DNA of 64,000 nt from JAJXWB01 sp037044955 (GCA_037044955.1 JBAOHX010000002.1:1426001-1490000); one strand, 5' to 3'; positions 17,261 to 26,842 are shown, numbered from the stretch's first letter. Notes: a model not told the origin generated them from the sequence alone. A program made the numbers and translations.

Positions 17261-18443
17261 TTGGGCTACTCGGCATTCCTGCTGCGCGCGTTCACCGCGA
17301 TCGGGCTTGTTGCGTCCTGCGCGGCGCAGGCGCAGACCTCCACCGTCAACGTCGCCTGCCGCCAGGCGGTCCTGATGGACGCCGAAAGCCAGTCCTTCAT
17401 CTTCGAGCGCAACGCCGACGAGCTGGCCTCGCCCGCCTCGACCGCCAAGATCATGACCGCGGAACTGCTGTTCCGGGCGCTCAAGGAAGGCAAGGTCACG
17501 CTCGACCAGACCTACGAGATTTCCGAAAAGGCGTGGCGCGAGGGCGGGGCGCCGTCCAAGGGCTCCAGCATGTTCGCCTCGCTGCATTCGCAGGTGCGCA
17601 TCGAGGACCTCATTCGCGGACTTGTGGTCGATTCGGGCAATGACGCGGCCATCGCCATCGCGGAGGGGCTCGCCGGCACGGAAGAGGCTTTCGGCGAAGC
17701 GATGACGCGCCGCGCGCGCGAACTGGGCATGAGGCGTTCGAGCTTCACCAACGCCTGGGGCCGCAGCGATCCCCGGCAGAAGACGTCCGTCCGCGAGATG
17801 GCGCAATTGGCGGCGCTATGTCGTCCAGACCTATCCCGACTACTACAAGTACTTCAGCGAAAAGAGCTTTACCTGGAACAAGATCGCGCAGCAGAACCGC
17901 AATCCCCTGCTGCTGATGAACATCGGCGCCGATGGGCTCAAGACCGGCAATATCGACGAAAGCGGCTTCGCCATCGTCGGTTCGGCCGTCGAGAACAACC
18001 AGCGCCTCGTGGTTTCGCTCAACGGCTGCAAGTCCGCGTCGGAACGGGCGGACGACGCCCGCAAGCTGCTGCTCTGGGGCTTCCGGTCGCTGGACGCCAA
18101 GAGCCTGTTCGACGCCGGCGAGACGATCGGGACGGTGCCGGTCTACGGCGGCGAGCCGCACGATGTTCCTGTCGCGGCCTCCCAGAAGGTCAAGGTCTTC
18201 CTGCCGCGCGGCTCCGGCGAGCGGCTGCAGGGCAAGATCGTGTTCGACGGGCCGCTGACCGCGCCGATCAAGAAGGGAACCGTGATCGCGCGCCTGAAGC
18301 TGACGCGCGGGCAGGCGCTGGCGCTCGACATTCCGCTCGAGGCCAGGGAAGACGTCGTCGTCGGCTCGCTGCCGCGCCGCTCGTTCGACGCCGGCATGGA
18401 ATTCGTCGGCCAGATGATGCGCAAATACGTCCTGAAGAAATGA
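17261..18443 (+). CDS. dacC: D-alanyl-D-alanine carboxypeptidase, frame broken once
   Basis: Penicillin-binding protein 5/6 family DD-carboxypeptidase, secreted (LLRAFTAIGLVASCAAQAQ). The active-site motifs are present: S-x-x-K in SPASTAKIMT, S-x-N in VDSGNDA, and K-T-G in GLKTGN. A C-terminal PBP5-like domain follows, ending in an amphipathic helix-like tail. The frame breaks at about 17808-17815: ...REMAQLA continues as RYVVQTYPDYYKYF after removing one G. Corrected length is 393 residues. The start TTG 17261 is inferred from the signal peptide. The stop overlaps the tmk ATG (ATGA at 18440-18443). Confidence 0.85.
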
Positions 18444-19142
18444 ATGCGCCCTTGATCGACAAGCCCGAAGCCGGCGCCGCGCCGGTCGTCCCAGGCCGCT
18501 TCATCACCTTCGAAGGCGGCGAGGGCGCGGGCAAGTCGACGCAGGTGCGCCATCTCAGGGCGCATCTCGAGCAGGCCGGAATCAGGGTGATCGCCACGCG
18601 CGAGCCGGGCGGCTCGCCGCGCGCCGAAGCGCTGCGCGCGGCGCTGCTCGCCGGCAAGGCGGCGGAACTCGGCGCCTTCGGCGAGGCGGTGCTGTTCGGA
18701 GCGGCGCGGATCGACCATATCGACACGCTCATCCGCCCGGCGCTCGCCGGCGGCGCGTGGGTGATCTGCGACCGTTTCGCGGATTCGACGCGCGCCTATC
18801 AGGGCGCGGCGGGCAATGTGAAGCCGGAGCTGATCGCCGCGCTCGAGCGCGTCGTCGTCGGCTCGGTCAAAGCCGGACCTGACCTTCCTGCTCGACATCG
18901 AGCCGTCGCTCGGCCTCGCCCGCGCCCGCGCGCGCGCCGGCGACGCCGCAGCCGACCGTTTCGAGGGCGAGGACCTGTCGTTCCATCAGTCCCTGCGTCG
19001 CGCCTTTCTCGATATCGCGACACGCGAACCCAACCGGATGAAGGTCGTGAACGCGGCGTGGCCCGAGCATGAGATCGCCGACGAAATCTGGGCGCTGACG
19101 CGCCGCGCCTTTCCTGCGCCGCTCGGGGCGTCGGCCGCGTGA
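18440..19142 (+). CDS. tmk: Thymidylate kinase, frame broken once
   Basis: dTMP kinase, essential for dTTP synthesis. It shows the P-loop FEGGEGAGKSTQ, TREPGGSP, the DR motif CDRFADSTRAYQG, and the C-terminal RFEGEDLSFHQSLRRAF. At 18869-18871 the sequence reads GTCAAAG where GTCAAG is needed; dropping one A restores VKPDLTFLLDIEPSLGLARARAR and a 233-residue protein. Breakage of an essential gene argues for sequencing error. Overlaps dacC by 4 bases and holB by 4 bases, so translationally coupled. Confidence 0.88.
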
Positions 19143-20216
19143 GCGCGCGCCGTCGCGACGAGGCGCCGCCGGAAAGCGACGCTCTGGAGGGCGCGCTGGC
19201 GCCGCGCGCCAACAAGACGCTGTTCGGCCACAAGGCGGCGGAACGCGCGTTTCTCGAGGCCTACAAGTCCGACCGGCTGCCGCACGCCTGGCTGATCGGC
19301 GGCAGGCCGGGCATCGGCAAGGCGACCTTCGCCTGGCGCATCGCGCGGTTCCTGACCGCCCATCCCGACCCGCGGCTGCCGGCGGTGCAGAAGGCCGGCG
19401 ACCTCTATGTCGATCCCGACGCGAAAGCGTCGCACCTCATCGAACTCGCTTTCGGCGCCGGACATCTTCCTGCTGCGGCGCGAGTGGAATTTCCAGACCA
19501 AGCCGCCGAAGCATTTCACGGAGATCCGGGTCGACGACGCGCGGCGCGCGCTGCACATGTTCCACCACAACGCCGCGAGCGGCGGCTGGCGCATCTGCAT
19601 CGTCGATTGCGCGGACGACCTCAACAAGTCGAGCGCCAATGCGCTGCTCAAGATGGTGGAGGAGCCGCCGGCGAAGGCGCTGTTCCTGATCCTGGCGCAC
19701 CAGCCGGGCCGCGTCCTGCCGACCATCCGCTCGCGCTGCCGCAAGCTGATGCTGCAACCGCTGAAGCCGTCCGAGATCGTCCACGCGATCGAGGCGCAGG
19801 GCGAGGGGTTCGCAAAATACGGCCACGCGGAGATCGAGAAGGCCGCGCATCGCGCCGACGGGTCGGTGCGCGAGGCGATCCGCATTCTCGCGCGGCAGGG
19901 CGCGGCCTCGGCCAAGATGGCGGAGGACATGCTGCGCAACCTGCCGAGGATCGACTGGGGCGGCGTGCAGAACCTGGTCGACGCCGTTTCGCGGCCGACG
20001 GCGGCCAACGAGTTCGACGCCTTCATCGAGACGGTCTTCCTGTGGCTCGACGCGCGCGTGAAGGACGCGGCCGGGCAGGGGCCGCGCCGCCTCGCGCCGC
20101 TGGCGGAAGCCTGGGAGAAGATCGGCAAGTCCGTGCGCGAGACGGAAATCTACAATCTCGACAAGCGAGCGCTGATCCTCGGCATTGTCGAGGAACTGGG
20201 CGCGGCGACGCGGTAG
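19139..20216 (+). CDS. holB: DNA polymerase III subunit delta', frame broken once
   Basis: Clamp-loader subunit delta'. The N-terminal AAA region HAWLIGGRPGIGKATFAWRI carries the Walker A-like motif. After the break come WRICIVDCADDLNKSSANALLKMVEEP and LPTIRSRCRKLML, both diagnostic for HolB. The frame changes within TTT at 19450-19452; dropping one T gives ELASAPDIFLLRREWN and a 358-residue protein. Start GTG 19139 overlaps the tmk stop. The tmk-holB pair is conserved in Alphaproteobacteria and is normally followed directly by metG, but here three other genes intervene. Confidence 0.88.
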
Positions 20217-20250
20217 GGGAGCGCAAGGCGAGGAAAGTCGCTGGACAATG

Positions 20251-20264
20251 CATTAGCGCTAATG
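20251..20264. promoter_or_regulatory. Perfect palindrome CATTAGCGCTAATG at the marR start
   Basis: A 14-base perfect palindrome whose last three bases are the ATG at 20262. This is the expected position and form of an autoregulatory MarR operator. The same 10-base core TTAGCGCTAA recurs at 25961-25970, in the leader of the cold-shock gene. Confidence 0.6.
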
Positions 20265-20768
20265 TATTTCGCTGCCATGATCGAGAAAGTCAGACCCGGC
20301 CTCGGCGAATTGCTCCGGTACGTGGGCGAGTTGGTGGAACGCGGCGCCGAAGAAGAATACCGCGCCATGGACGCCTCCTACCGCGCCCGCTATACGCCGG
20401 CCCTTCGCGCTCTGGCGGCTGGCGCGCAAACCATCAGCGACGTTACGGCGCGCACGAATCTCACGCAGGGCGCGGTCAGCCAGACCATCGGCTTGATGGT
20501 GGAAGACGGGCTGGTCGAACGCCATGCGCTGCCTGATGGCCGCAAGAGCGGCCTGCGCCTGACCGGTCGGGGCCAGAACCTGTTGCTGGAGCTGGTCCCC
20601 CGCTGGGCCGTGACTTTCGAGGCGATCGAAGCCCTCGAACGAGAAATCGGCCATCCCTTGCTCCAGGCCCTGGAACTGGCGGCGCGCGCGCTGGAGCGCG
20701 AGAGTTTCGCCGCGCGCCTGCGCGCCGCCCGCGCCGAGGCCGACCGGGAGAGCGCGGATGCCGAGTGA
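20262..20768 (+). CDS. MarR family transcriptional regulator
   Basis: About 168 residues. The winged-helix core is DVTARTNLTQGAVSQTIGLMVEDGLVERHALPDGRKSGLRLTGRG, with the wing residues DGRKS typical of MarR. Helices at both ends would form the dimer interface. ATG 20262 lies in the palindrome, so ATG 20277 (MIEKVRPG) is an equally good start and would leave the palindrome in the leader. It overlaps the downstream methyltransferase by 11 bases, and so forms a cassette with the next two genes. Confidence 0.85.
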   Translation: MYFAAMIEKVRPGLGELLRYVGELVERGAEEEYRAMDASYRARYTPALRALAAGAQTISDVTARTNLTQGAVSQTIGLMVEDGLVERHALPDGRKSGLRLTGRGQNLLLELVPRWAVTFEAIEALEREIGHPLLQALELAARALERESFAARLRAARAEADRESADAE

Positions 20769-21516
20769 CGCAAAGGCCGCGAAGAACTGGTTCGAGAAGG
20801 GCGGTCAGGCCTACGCGCGCTTCAGGCCGGACTATCCGTCGGAATTGGCCGCGATCCTCGCCGAATACGCGGCTTCGCGCGCGTTGGCCGTGGACGTGGG
20901 CTGCGGCAATGGCCAATTGACGACGCTGCTGGCGAGCGCGTTCGATGAAGTCGTCGGCCTCGACCCGAGCGCGGACCAGATCGCCAACGCGCCGCGCCGG
21001 GAGCGCGTCCGGTTTCTCTGCGCGCCCGCGGAGCGGCTGCCGCTTCCGGATCGAAGCGCCAACCTCATCACGGCCGCGCAGGCGGCGCACTGGTTCGATA
21101 TCGACGCCTTCTATGCGCAAGCGCGGCGCGTTCTCGTTCCTTCCGGCGCCCTGGCCCTGATCGCCTATGGCGTGATCGAGGCGGACGGCGATGTCGGCCG
21201 GGCGCTCGCCCATTTCTATCACGACGTCATCGGACCTTACTGGCCGCCGGAACGATGCCACGTCGAGGCAGGATACCGCTCCTTGCCATTCCCCTTCAGC
21301 GAGGCGGCGGCGCCGAAAATCGCCATGACCAAGACGTGGTCGCTGACGGACCTGCTCGGCTATGTCGGGACCTGGTCGGCGGTCCGCAACGCGGAAGCCT
21401 CGCTCGGTCGCGCGCCCCTCGAGACGTTTGCGTCAACGGTCTCCGAGGCATGGGGCGACCCCGGTCAGCGCCGTGAAATCCGTTGGCCCATGAGCATGAG
21501 GATCGGCCATGTCTGA
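20758..21516 (+). CDS. SAM-dependent methyltransferase, class I
   Basis: 252 residues resembling the Methyltransf_11 group (trans-aconitate methyltransferase/SmtA-like). It has WFEKGGQAYARFRPDYP, motif I AVDVGCGNGQLTTLLAS, VVGLDPSADQI, and ITAAQAAHWFDIDAF, the last of these common in yeast TMT1/YeeZ-like relatives. The C-terminal half (SLTDLLGYVGTWSAVRN) belongs to the same group. Substrate unknown. Overlaps both neighbours, so translationally coupled with marR and the thioesterase. Confidence 0.82.
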   Translation: MPSDAKAAKNWFEKGGQAYARFRPDYPSELAAILAEYAASRALAVDVGCGNGQLTTLLASAFDEVVGLDPSADQIANAPRRERVRFLCAPAERLPLPDRSANLITAAQAAHWFDIDAFYAQARRVLVPSGALALIAYGVIEADGDVGRALAHFYHDVIGPYWPPERCHVEAGYRSLPFPFSEAAAPKIAMTKTWSLTDLLGYVGTWSAVRNAEASLGRAPLETFASTVSEAWGDPGQRREIRWPMSMRIGHV

Positions 21517-21931
21517 CGTTCAATTCCCGCTCGGCCTGCGGGGCGAGCAGACGATCGTCGTCGGCGACGGATTGACGGTCCCCTCGATCGCGCCGGCATT
21601 CACCGGTTTCGCCGACATGCCTCCGGTCTTCGCGACCGCCTACATGGTCGGCTTCGTGGAGTGGACCTGCGTGGAGGCGCTGCGTCCGTATCTCGGCGCG
21701 CATCAGCGGACCGTGGGAACGCATGTCGACATGAGCCATGCCGCGGCCACTCCGGTCGGCATGAGGGTCTCGGCCACCGTCGAACTGGTCTCGGTCGAGG
21801 GCAGAAAGCTGCGCTTCAAGGTCGAGTGCCGCGACGAAGTCGACGTGATCGGCAGCGGTTTTCACGAACGCGCGATCATCGACTTCGACAAGTTCATGCA
21901 GCGCGTGCAGCGCAAGGGCGGCGACGCCTGA
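21509..21931 (+). CDS. FlK-like hotdog thioesterase
   Basis: 140 residues. The pattern PPVFATAYMVGFVEWTCVEAL followed by GTHVDMSHAAATPVGM places it in the fluoroacetyl-CoA thioesterase-like (FlK) family, whose catalytic residues are a Thr, a Glu and a His; a Glu and the SH-A-A-A-T-P-x-G histidine are visible. Most members are not fluoroacetate-specific, so general acyl-CoA hydrolysis is the cautious reading. It is the last gene of the marR cassette and is followed by 135 non-coding bases before metG. Confidence 0.75.
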   Translation: MSDVQFPLGLRGEQTIVVGDGLTVPSIAPAFTGFADMPPVFATAYMVGFVEWTCVEALRPYLGAHQRTVGTHVDMSHAAATPVGMRVSATVELVSVEGRKLRFKVECRDEVDVIGSGFHERAIIDFDKFMQRVQRKGGDA

Positions 21932-22066
21932 GGAATTCTCGACCAGGGAACGCTGGTTCGGCGGGGCCGAAGCGAGGCCCGCGCGCCGCGCCCCGGGGGC
22001 GGAAGTCCCGGCCCGACGTTACGCCGCATCTCGCCTTGGCGAGCAAAGGCGGGTAAACCGGCCCTC

Positions 22067-23611
22067 ATGAGCACCCGCCCCAGATTCATGATCTCCACCG
22101 CCATTCCCTATGCGAATGGCGCGCCGCATATCGGCCACGCCTACGAGCGTATCGCCACCGACGCCATCGCCCGGTTCAAGCGGCTCGACGGGCATGACGT
22201 GTTCTTCATCACCGGCATGGACGAATACGGGCTGAAGGTGCAGCAGACCTCCGCGCGCGACGGCGTGACGCCGCAGGAATTCGTCGACAAGGTCGCCGCC
22301 GACTTCGCGACGCTGGGCGATCTGCTCGACGCCCCGACCGACGATTTCGTGCGCACCACGCAGCCGCGCCACGCCGCCGCCGTCACCGAATTGTGGAAGC
22401 GGATGCAGGCCAACGGCGATATCTACCTGTCGAAATACGCCGGCTGGTACTCGGTGCGCGACGAGGCCTATTTCGACGAGGGCGAGCTTTCGGCCAACGC
22501 CGAGGGCAAGAAATTCGCGCCGACCGGCAGCCCGGTCGAATGGATGGAGGAGGAGAATTACCTCTTCCGGCTCTCGGCCTACGCCGAGCGCCTGCTCGCC
22601 CATTACGAGGCGAACCCGGACTTCATCACGCCCGAGACCTATCGCAACGAGATCGTCGCCTTCGTGAAGCGCGGGCTGGAGGATCTCTCGATCTCGCGCA
22701 CCAATTTCAACTGGGGCGTGCCGGTGCCGGGCGACCCGAAACACGTGATGTATGTCTGGGTGGACGCGCTGACCAACTACATCACCGCGACCGGCTTTCC
22801 CGACGCAGCGGCGCCCCGGGCGAATTTCTGGCCATGCGACGCGCATGTGATCGGCAAGGACATCACCCGCTTCCATTCGATCTACTGGCCGGCCTTCCTG
22901 ATGTCGGCGGGCATCGAATTGCCGCGGCAGGTCGTGGTGCACGGCTTCCTGTTCAATCGCGGGGAGAAGATGTCGAAATCGGTCGGCAACGTCATCGGCC
23001 CGGCCGATCTCGTGCGCGACTATGGCCTCGACCAGATGCGCTATTTCTTCCTGCGCGAGGTGCCGTTCGGGCAGGACGGCTCCTATTCGCACGAGGCGAT
23101 CGTCGCGCGCACCAACGCCGATCTCGCCAACGATCTCGGCAATCTGGCGCAGCGTTCGCTGTCGATGATCGCGAAGAATTGCGAGGGCAGGGCGCCGGCC
23201 TGGGGCGAGCTGAGCGAAGCCGACCGCGCGATCCTCGACGCGGCCTATGCGCTCCCCGAGAAGTGCCGCGCGGCGATGCAGAGCTTCGCCATCCACACGA
23301 CGCTGGCCGAAACCTTCAAGGTGGTGGCCGACGCCAACCGCTATTTCGCCAGCGAGGAGCCGTGGACCAAGCGCAAGACGGATTTTTCGCGCATGGCGAC
23401 CGTGCTCGGCGTGACGGCGGAGGTTCTGCGCGTGGTGGCGATCATGGCGCAGCCGGCGATGCCCGGCGCGATGGGCAAGCTGCTCGATATCTTGGCGCAG
23501 CCGGCCGACGCCCGCGATTTCGCGCATGCGGACGCCGCGCACAGGCTGGGGGAGGGCGCCGCCCTGCCCGCGCCGGCGCCGATCTTCCCGCGCTATGTGG
23601 AGGTTGCATGA
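22067..23611 (+). CDS. metG: Methionyl-tRNA synthetase
   Basis: A 514-residue class I aminoacyl-tRNA synthetase, intact. HIGH motif in PYANGAPHIGHAYERI, KMSKS in RGEKMSKSVGNVI, and the anticodon-binding helical domain at the end. It belongs to the short type without the C-terminal dimerisation domain; the four zinc-binding cysteines of the long type are not seen. The TGA stop overlaps the ATG of the next gene. Confidence 0.95.
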   Translation: MSTRPRFMISTAIPYANGAPHIGHAYERIATDAIARFKRLDGHDVFFITGMDEYGLKVQQTSARDGVTPQEFVDKVAADFATLGDLLDAPTDDFVRTTQPRHAAAVTELWKRMQANGDIYLSKYAGWYSVRDEAYFDEGELSANAEGKKFAPTGSPVEWMEEENYLFRLSAYAERLLAHYEANPDFITPETYRNEIVAFVKRGLEDLSISRTNFNWGVPVPGDPKHVMYVWVDALTNYITATGFPDAAAPRANFWPCDAHVIGKDITRFHSIYWPAFLMSAGIELPRQVVVHGFLFNRGEKMSKSVGNVIGPADLVRDYGLDQMRYFFLREVPFGQDGSYSHEAIVARTNADLANDLGNLAQRSLSMIAKNCEGRAPAWGELSEADRAILDAAYALPEKCRAAMQSFAIHTTLAETFKVVADANRYFASEEPWTKRKTDFSRMATVLGVTAEVLRVVAIMAQPAMPGAMGKLLDILAQPADARDFAHADAAHRLGEGAALPAPAPIFPRYVEVA

Positions 23612-24030
23612 GCGTTCCGGTCGGATTTCAGCCGATGGCCTTCAACGCGGAGGGGCTGATTGGCCTGCTCGGCCCCTACCATTGGCGACAGGATGGCGAC
23701 GCCTACGTCTACGGCTTCCAGTCCGATACGCGTCACGGCAATCCGAACGGCGTGATTCATGGCGGCGCGCTGACGGCCTTCGCGGATACGATGACCGGGC
23801 ATGTGATCGAACATTCCTGCGGACGGAAATGCGCGACGATCGCGCTCGACAGCCGGTTCGTCGCCGCCGGCAAGGTCGGCGCCTGGGTCGAGGGGCGGGC
23901 GCGCCTGCGCAAGCTCACCAAGACGCTGGCCTTCCTCGATGTCGACCTCTCGGCCGACGGCGAATTGATCCTGACGGCCTCGTGCGTCTATCGCGTCTTC
24001 GCCCTCGACGCCGGGCATGGACGCGGCTGA
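23608..24030 (+). CDS. PaaI-family hotdog thioesterase
   Basis: 140 residues with the signature GNPNGVIHGGALTAFADTMTGHV, then ATIALDSRFVAAGKVGAWVEG. Overlaps the metG stop (ATGA) and is followed 5 bases later by tatD. In most Alphaproteobacteria metG and tatD are adjacent, so this gene is an insertion in the conserved order. Three hotdog thioesterases lie within 12 kb of this window; substrate unknown. Confidence 0.8.
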   Translation: MSVPVGFQPMAFNAEGLIGLLGPYHWRQDGDAYVYGFQSDTRHGNPNGVIHGGALTAFADTMTGHVIEHSCGRKCATIALDSRFVAAGKVGAWVEGRARLRKLTKTLAFLDVDLSADGELILTASCVYRVFALDAGHGRG

Positions 24031-24035
24031 ACCTG

Positions 24036-24821
24036 ATGCTCATCGACACGCACTGCCACCTCGACTTCCCGGATTTCGCGCCCGAGCGCGACGCCGTCGT
24101 TTCGCGCGCGAAGGACGCTGGCGTGAGGCGAATGATCACGATCTCGACCCATGTCGAGCGCTTCCCGACCTATGCCGGGATCGCTGACGCCTATGACAAC
24201 GTGTTCTGCACGGTCGGCACGCATCCCCATCACGCGCACGACACGCCCGAGGCCAGCGCGGCGGAGCTCGTGGCGCTGGCGCGGCATCCCAAATGCGTGG
24301 GCATCGGCGAGGCCGGGCTCGACTATCATTACGACCGCGCGCCGCGCGACGTGGCGCAGCGCGTCTTCCGCACGCATATCGCGGCGGCGCGCGAAAGCGG
24401 CCTGCCGCTGGTGATCCATACGCGCGACGCCGACGCGGACACGGCGGCGATCCTGGAGGACGAGATGGGGAAGGGGGCCTTTGCGGCCCTGCTCCATTGC
24501 TTCACCGCCTCGCGGGAACTGGCCGAGCGCGCGCTGGCGCTGGGGCTGTACATTTCCTTCTCCGGCGTCGTCACGTTCAAGAACTCGCAGGCGTTGCGCG
24601 ACATAGCCGCCGCCGCGCCGCTCGACCGGCTGCTGGTGGAGACCGACGCGCCGTTCCTTGCGCCGGTCCCGTTTCGCGGCAAGCGCAACGAGCCGGCCTA
24701 TGTCGCCAAAACCGCGGCCGTGCTGGCCGAGGCGCGCGGGATCGGCGCGGCCGAGATGGCGGCCGCAACGACCGCGAACGCTCTGCGGATATTCTCCAAG
24801 ATGCCGCCGCTCGCCGCATGA
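24036..24821 (+). CDS. tatD: TatD family metal-dependent DNase
   Basis: 261 residues, TIM-barrel amidohydrolase-like nuclease. The metal ligands are visible: HCHLD at the N terminus, GEAGLDYHY, PLVIHTRDAD, LLHCFTAS and LVETDAPFLAP. TatD proteins are 3'-5' exonucleases for single-stranded DNA/RNA and oxidised DNA. Overlaps the downstream MBL gene by 4 bases. Confidence 0.92.
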   Translation: MLIDTHCHLDFPDFAPERDAVVSRAKDAGVRRMITISTHVERFPTYAGIADAYDNVFCTVGTHPHHAHDTPEASAAELVALARHPKCVGIGEAGLDYHYDRAPRDVAQRVFRTHIAAARESGLPLVIHTRDADADTAAILEDEMGKGAFAALLHCFTASRELAERALALGLYISFSGVVTFKNSQALRDIAAAAPLDRLLVETDAPFLAPVPFRGKRNEPAYVAKTAAVLAEARGIGAAEMAAATTANALRIFSKMPPLAA

Positions 24822-25612
24822 GCTACACGGCGACGATCCTCGGCTGCGGCTCGTCGGCGGGCGTGCCGCGCGTCGCCCAGGGCTGGGGCGCCTGCGATCC
24901 GGCGGACCCCAGGAATCGCCGGCGGCGCTGCGCGCTGCATGTGTCGCGGCAGGGAATCGCCGGCTCGACCGAAGTGCTCGTCGATCTCGGGCCCGATATC
25001 CGCGAGCAGCTTCTGGACGCGCGCGTCATGCATCTCGACGCCGTGCTGCTGACCCATGCCCACGCCGACCATATCCACGGGATCGACGACGTCAGGCCAT
25101 ACGTGATCCATCAGGGCCATCTGCTGCCGGTCTACATGGACGAGGCGACCTCGCAGGGCGTGCGGGACAAGTTCGGCTACATCTTCAGGACGCCGGAAGG
25201 CAGCCAATATCCGCCGCTCCTGCGCGAGCATCGGCTGACGCCCGGCATGAAGGCGGCGCTGGACGGGCCCGGCGGTCCGGTCGAAGCCTTGCCGATCCTG
25301 TTTCGCCACGGCGACATAGACGCGCTGGGCTTCCGGTTCGGCAATCTCGCCTACACGCCCGATGTCAGCGACATCCCGCCGGAATCGGCGGCGATGCTCG
25401 AAGGGCTCGACGTCTGGATCATCGACGCGCTCCGCTATCGCCGCCACCCGAGCCACCTGACCGTGGCGGAGGCGCTCGGCTGGATCGGCCGCCTGAAGCC
25501 GCGCCGCGCCATCCTGACCAATCTGCACACCGATCTCGATTACGCGACGCTGGCGCGCGAATTGCCGCCCGACGTGACGCCGGCCTTCGACGGGCTGCGA
25601 ATTGAGCTTTAG
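24818..25612 (+). CDS. MBL-fold metallo-hydrolase (PhnP-like)
   Basis: 264 residues. Contains ILGCGSSAGVPR, the metal-binding LLTHAHADHIHGIDD, YTPDVSDIP and TNLHTDLDY, as in PhnP-type 1,2-cyclic phosphate phosphodiesterases. In Alphaproteobacteria it is the constant last gene of the tmk-holB-metG-tatD cluster. The physiological substrate is unknown; phosphonate metabolism is not implied by context. Confidence 0.87.
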   Translation: MSYTATILGCGSSAGVPRVAQGWGACDPADPRNRRRRCALHVSRQGIAGSTEVLVDLGPDIREQLLDARVMHLDAVLLTHAHADHIHGIDDVRPYVIHQGHLLPVYMDEATSQGVRDKFGYIFRTPEGSQYPPLLREHRLTPGMKAALDGPGGPVEALPILFRHGDIDALGFRFGNLAYTPDVSDIPPESAAMLEGLDVWIIDALRYRRHPSHLTVAEALGWIGRLKPRRAILTNLHTDLDYATLARELPPDVTPAFDGLRIEL

Positions 25613-26149
25613 CTCCGGCTCTGGATTTGCTTCGCGTCCGGTCGCTGCGTCAGCATCGATCACGATCCGTTCTTCGTTCGCCGAATGTTCCGTTGCGATT
25701 TTCATTTCGGCGCGTAAATGCGCGTTTGCGGTTCTATGGTCTATAGATAAAGTTCCATAATATTGATTATGCGAATCACATATCAGAAGCGCAAGCGAGA
25801 TCAATGCTGTTCCCCAGGGCATAAATCCACGGAACGAATTGAGCGCGCTTCGGTCCGGCGCTGGCGCGGCCGCAAATTCGGACGCGTCATGCCCGCCTGC
25901 GCAAAAATCTGTCGGGCGGGCTTCAGAAAATTCGCGGGTTTGAGTAGCCAGCCCTTTATTTTAGCGCTAAAAGATGGTTTGCGCGGGCTTATGGCATTCG
26001 AGAGCGAAGTCTAGTGAAAGGCGGAGGCCGCCCCGTTCCGGATGGTCGAAGGACCGACGGGATGGGCATTTGCGCAGGTGTGGCGGTTCTCTCGGGAACC
26101 CGTGCGGAACAGGGAAACCGCACGTAAGTGGCGAAACGAGCGATAAGGC
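25613..26149. other. Long intergenic region ahead of the cold-shock gene
   Basis: 537 bases without a convincing gene; possible short frames (such as 25763-26014) lack family features. It contains an AT-rich block at 25735-25785 that could hold a promoter, a perfect palindrome at 25959-25972, and a long leader with several potential stem-loops just before the cold-shock start, which would suit thermoregulation by RNA structure. Function of the leader is inference. Confidence 0.45.
25959..25972. promoter_or_regulatory. Perfect palindrome TTTTAGCGCTAAAA
   Basis: A 14-base perfect palindrome sharing the core TTAGCGCTAA with the palindrome at the marR start (20251). It lies 178 bases ahead of the cold-shock gene. 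It may be a second site for the same regulator. Confidence 0.45.
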
Positions 26150-26842
26150 ATGAGCAAAGGTAGAGATTTCCGTCCCCCGCGCAAGCGCGGCTTCGATGAT
26201 GACGGCCCGAGTTACGACTACAACCCCCGGAACAGGACGCCGCGCCCGCAGTTCGGCGGACCGCCCGGCGGCGGCTTCCCCGAGATGGGCGCTCCATCAA
26301 TGGCTCCGTCCAGCCCTCCGATCGACGCCACCGTCAAGTGGTTCAAGGCCGACAAGGGCTTCGGCTTCGTCGAGCTCGACAACGGCACGGGCGACGCCTT
26401 CCTGCACATCGGCGCTGTCCAGCAGGCCGGCTATGACAGCCTGCCCCCCGGCGCCAAGCTGAAGGTCAACGTGCAGACCGGCCAGAAGGGCCAGCAGGTC
26501 ACCCGCATCCTCGAGGCCGATCTTTCGACCGCGCAGGAAGCCCGCCCGCCCCGCTCCGGCGGTTTCGGCGGCGGCGGTGGCGGCGGATATGGCGACAGCC
26601 CGCGTCCGCGTCGCGCCGCGCCCGATCCGTCCACGGCCGTGCCGGTGTCCGGCAAGGTCAAGTGGTTCGACGAGACCAAGGGCTTCGGCTTCGTCCAGTC
26701 GAACGACGGCGGCAAGGACGTGTTCGTCCACATCTCCGTGCTGACGTCCTCGGGCGTGCAGCGCCTCGTGGAAGGCCAGCCGGTCAACATGCAGGTCGTC
26801 GACACGCCCAAGGGCCGCGAGGCGATCTCGATCCAGGCGTAA
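26150..26842 (+). CDS. Double cold-shock-domain protein (CspA family)
   Basis: 230 residues with two cold-shock domains: residues about 60-125 (VKWFKADKGFGFVELDNG, AFLHIGAV) and 165-229 (GKVKWFDETKGFGFVQSNDG, VFVHISVL). Both retain the RNP1 and RNP2 aromatic residues that bind single-stranded nucleic acid. The N-terminal 55 residues are Arg/Pro/Gly-rich, and a poly-glycine linker joins the domains; both are probably flexible RNA-binding regions. Double-CSD proteins are typical of Alphaproteobacteria. A terminator follows at 26889. Confidence 0.92.
   Translation: MSKGRDFRPPRKRGFDDDGPSYDYNPRNRTPRPQFGGPPGGGFPEMGAPSMAPSSPPIDATVKWFKADKGFGFVELDNGTGDAFLHIGAVQQAGYDSLPPGAKLKVNVQTGQKGQQVTRILEADLSTAQEARPPRSGGFGGGGGGGYGDSPRPRRAAPDPSTAVPVSGKVKWFDETKGFGFVQSNDGGKDVFVHISVLTSSGVQRLVEGQPVNMQVVDTPKGREAISIQA

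Noticed and set aside
17916..18443. Separate 175-residue gene inside the dacC region
   Set aside because: It is the C-terminal part of the carboxypeptidase after a single-base frame break and contains its K-T-G motif.
25763..26014. 83-residue frame in the leader of the cold-shock gene
   Set aside because: No homology features or ribosome-binding site, and it spans the perfect palindrome.
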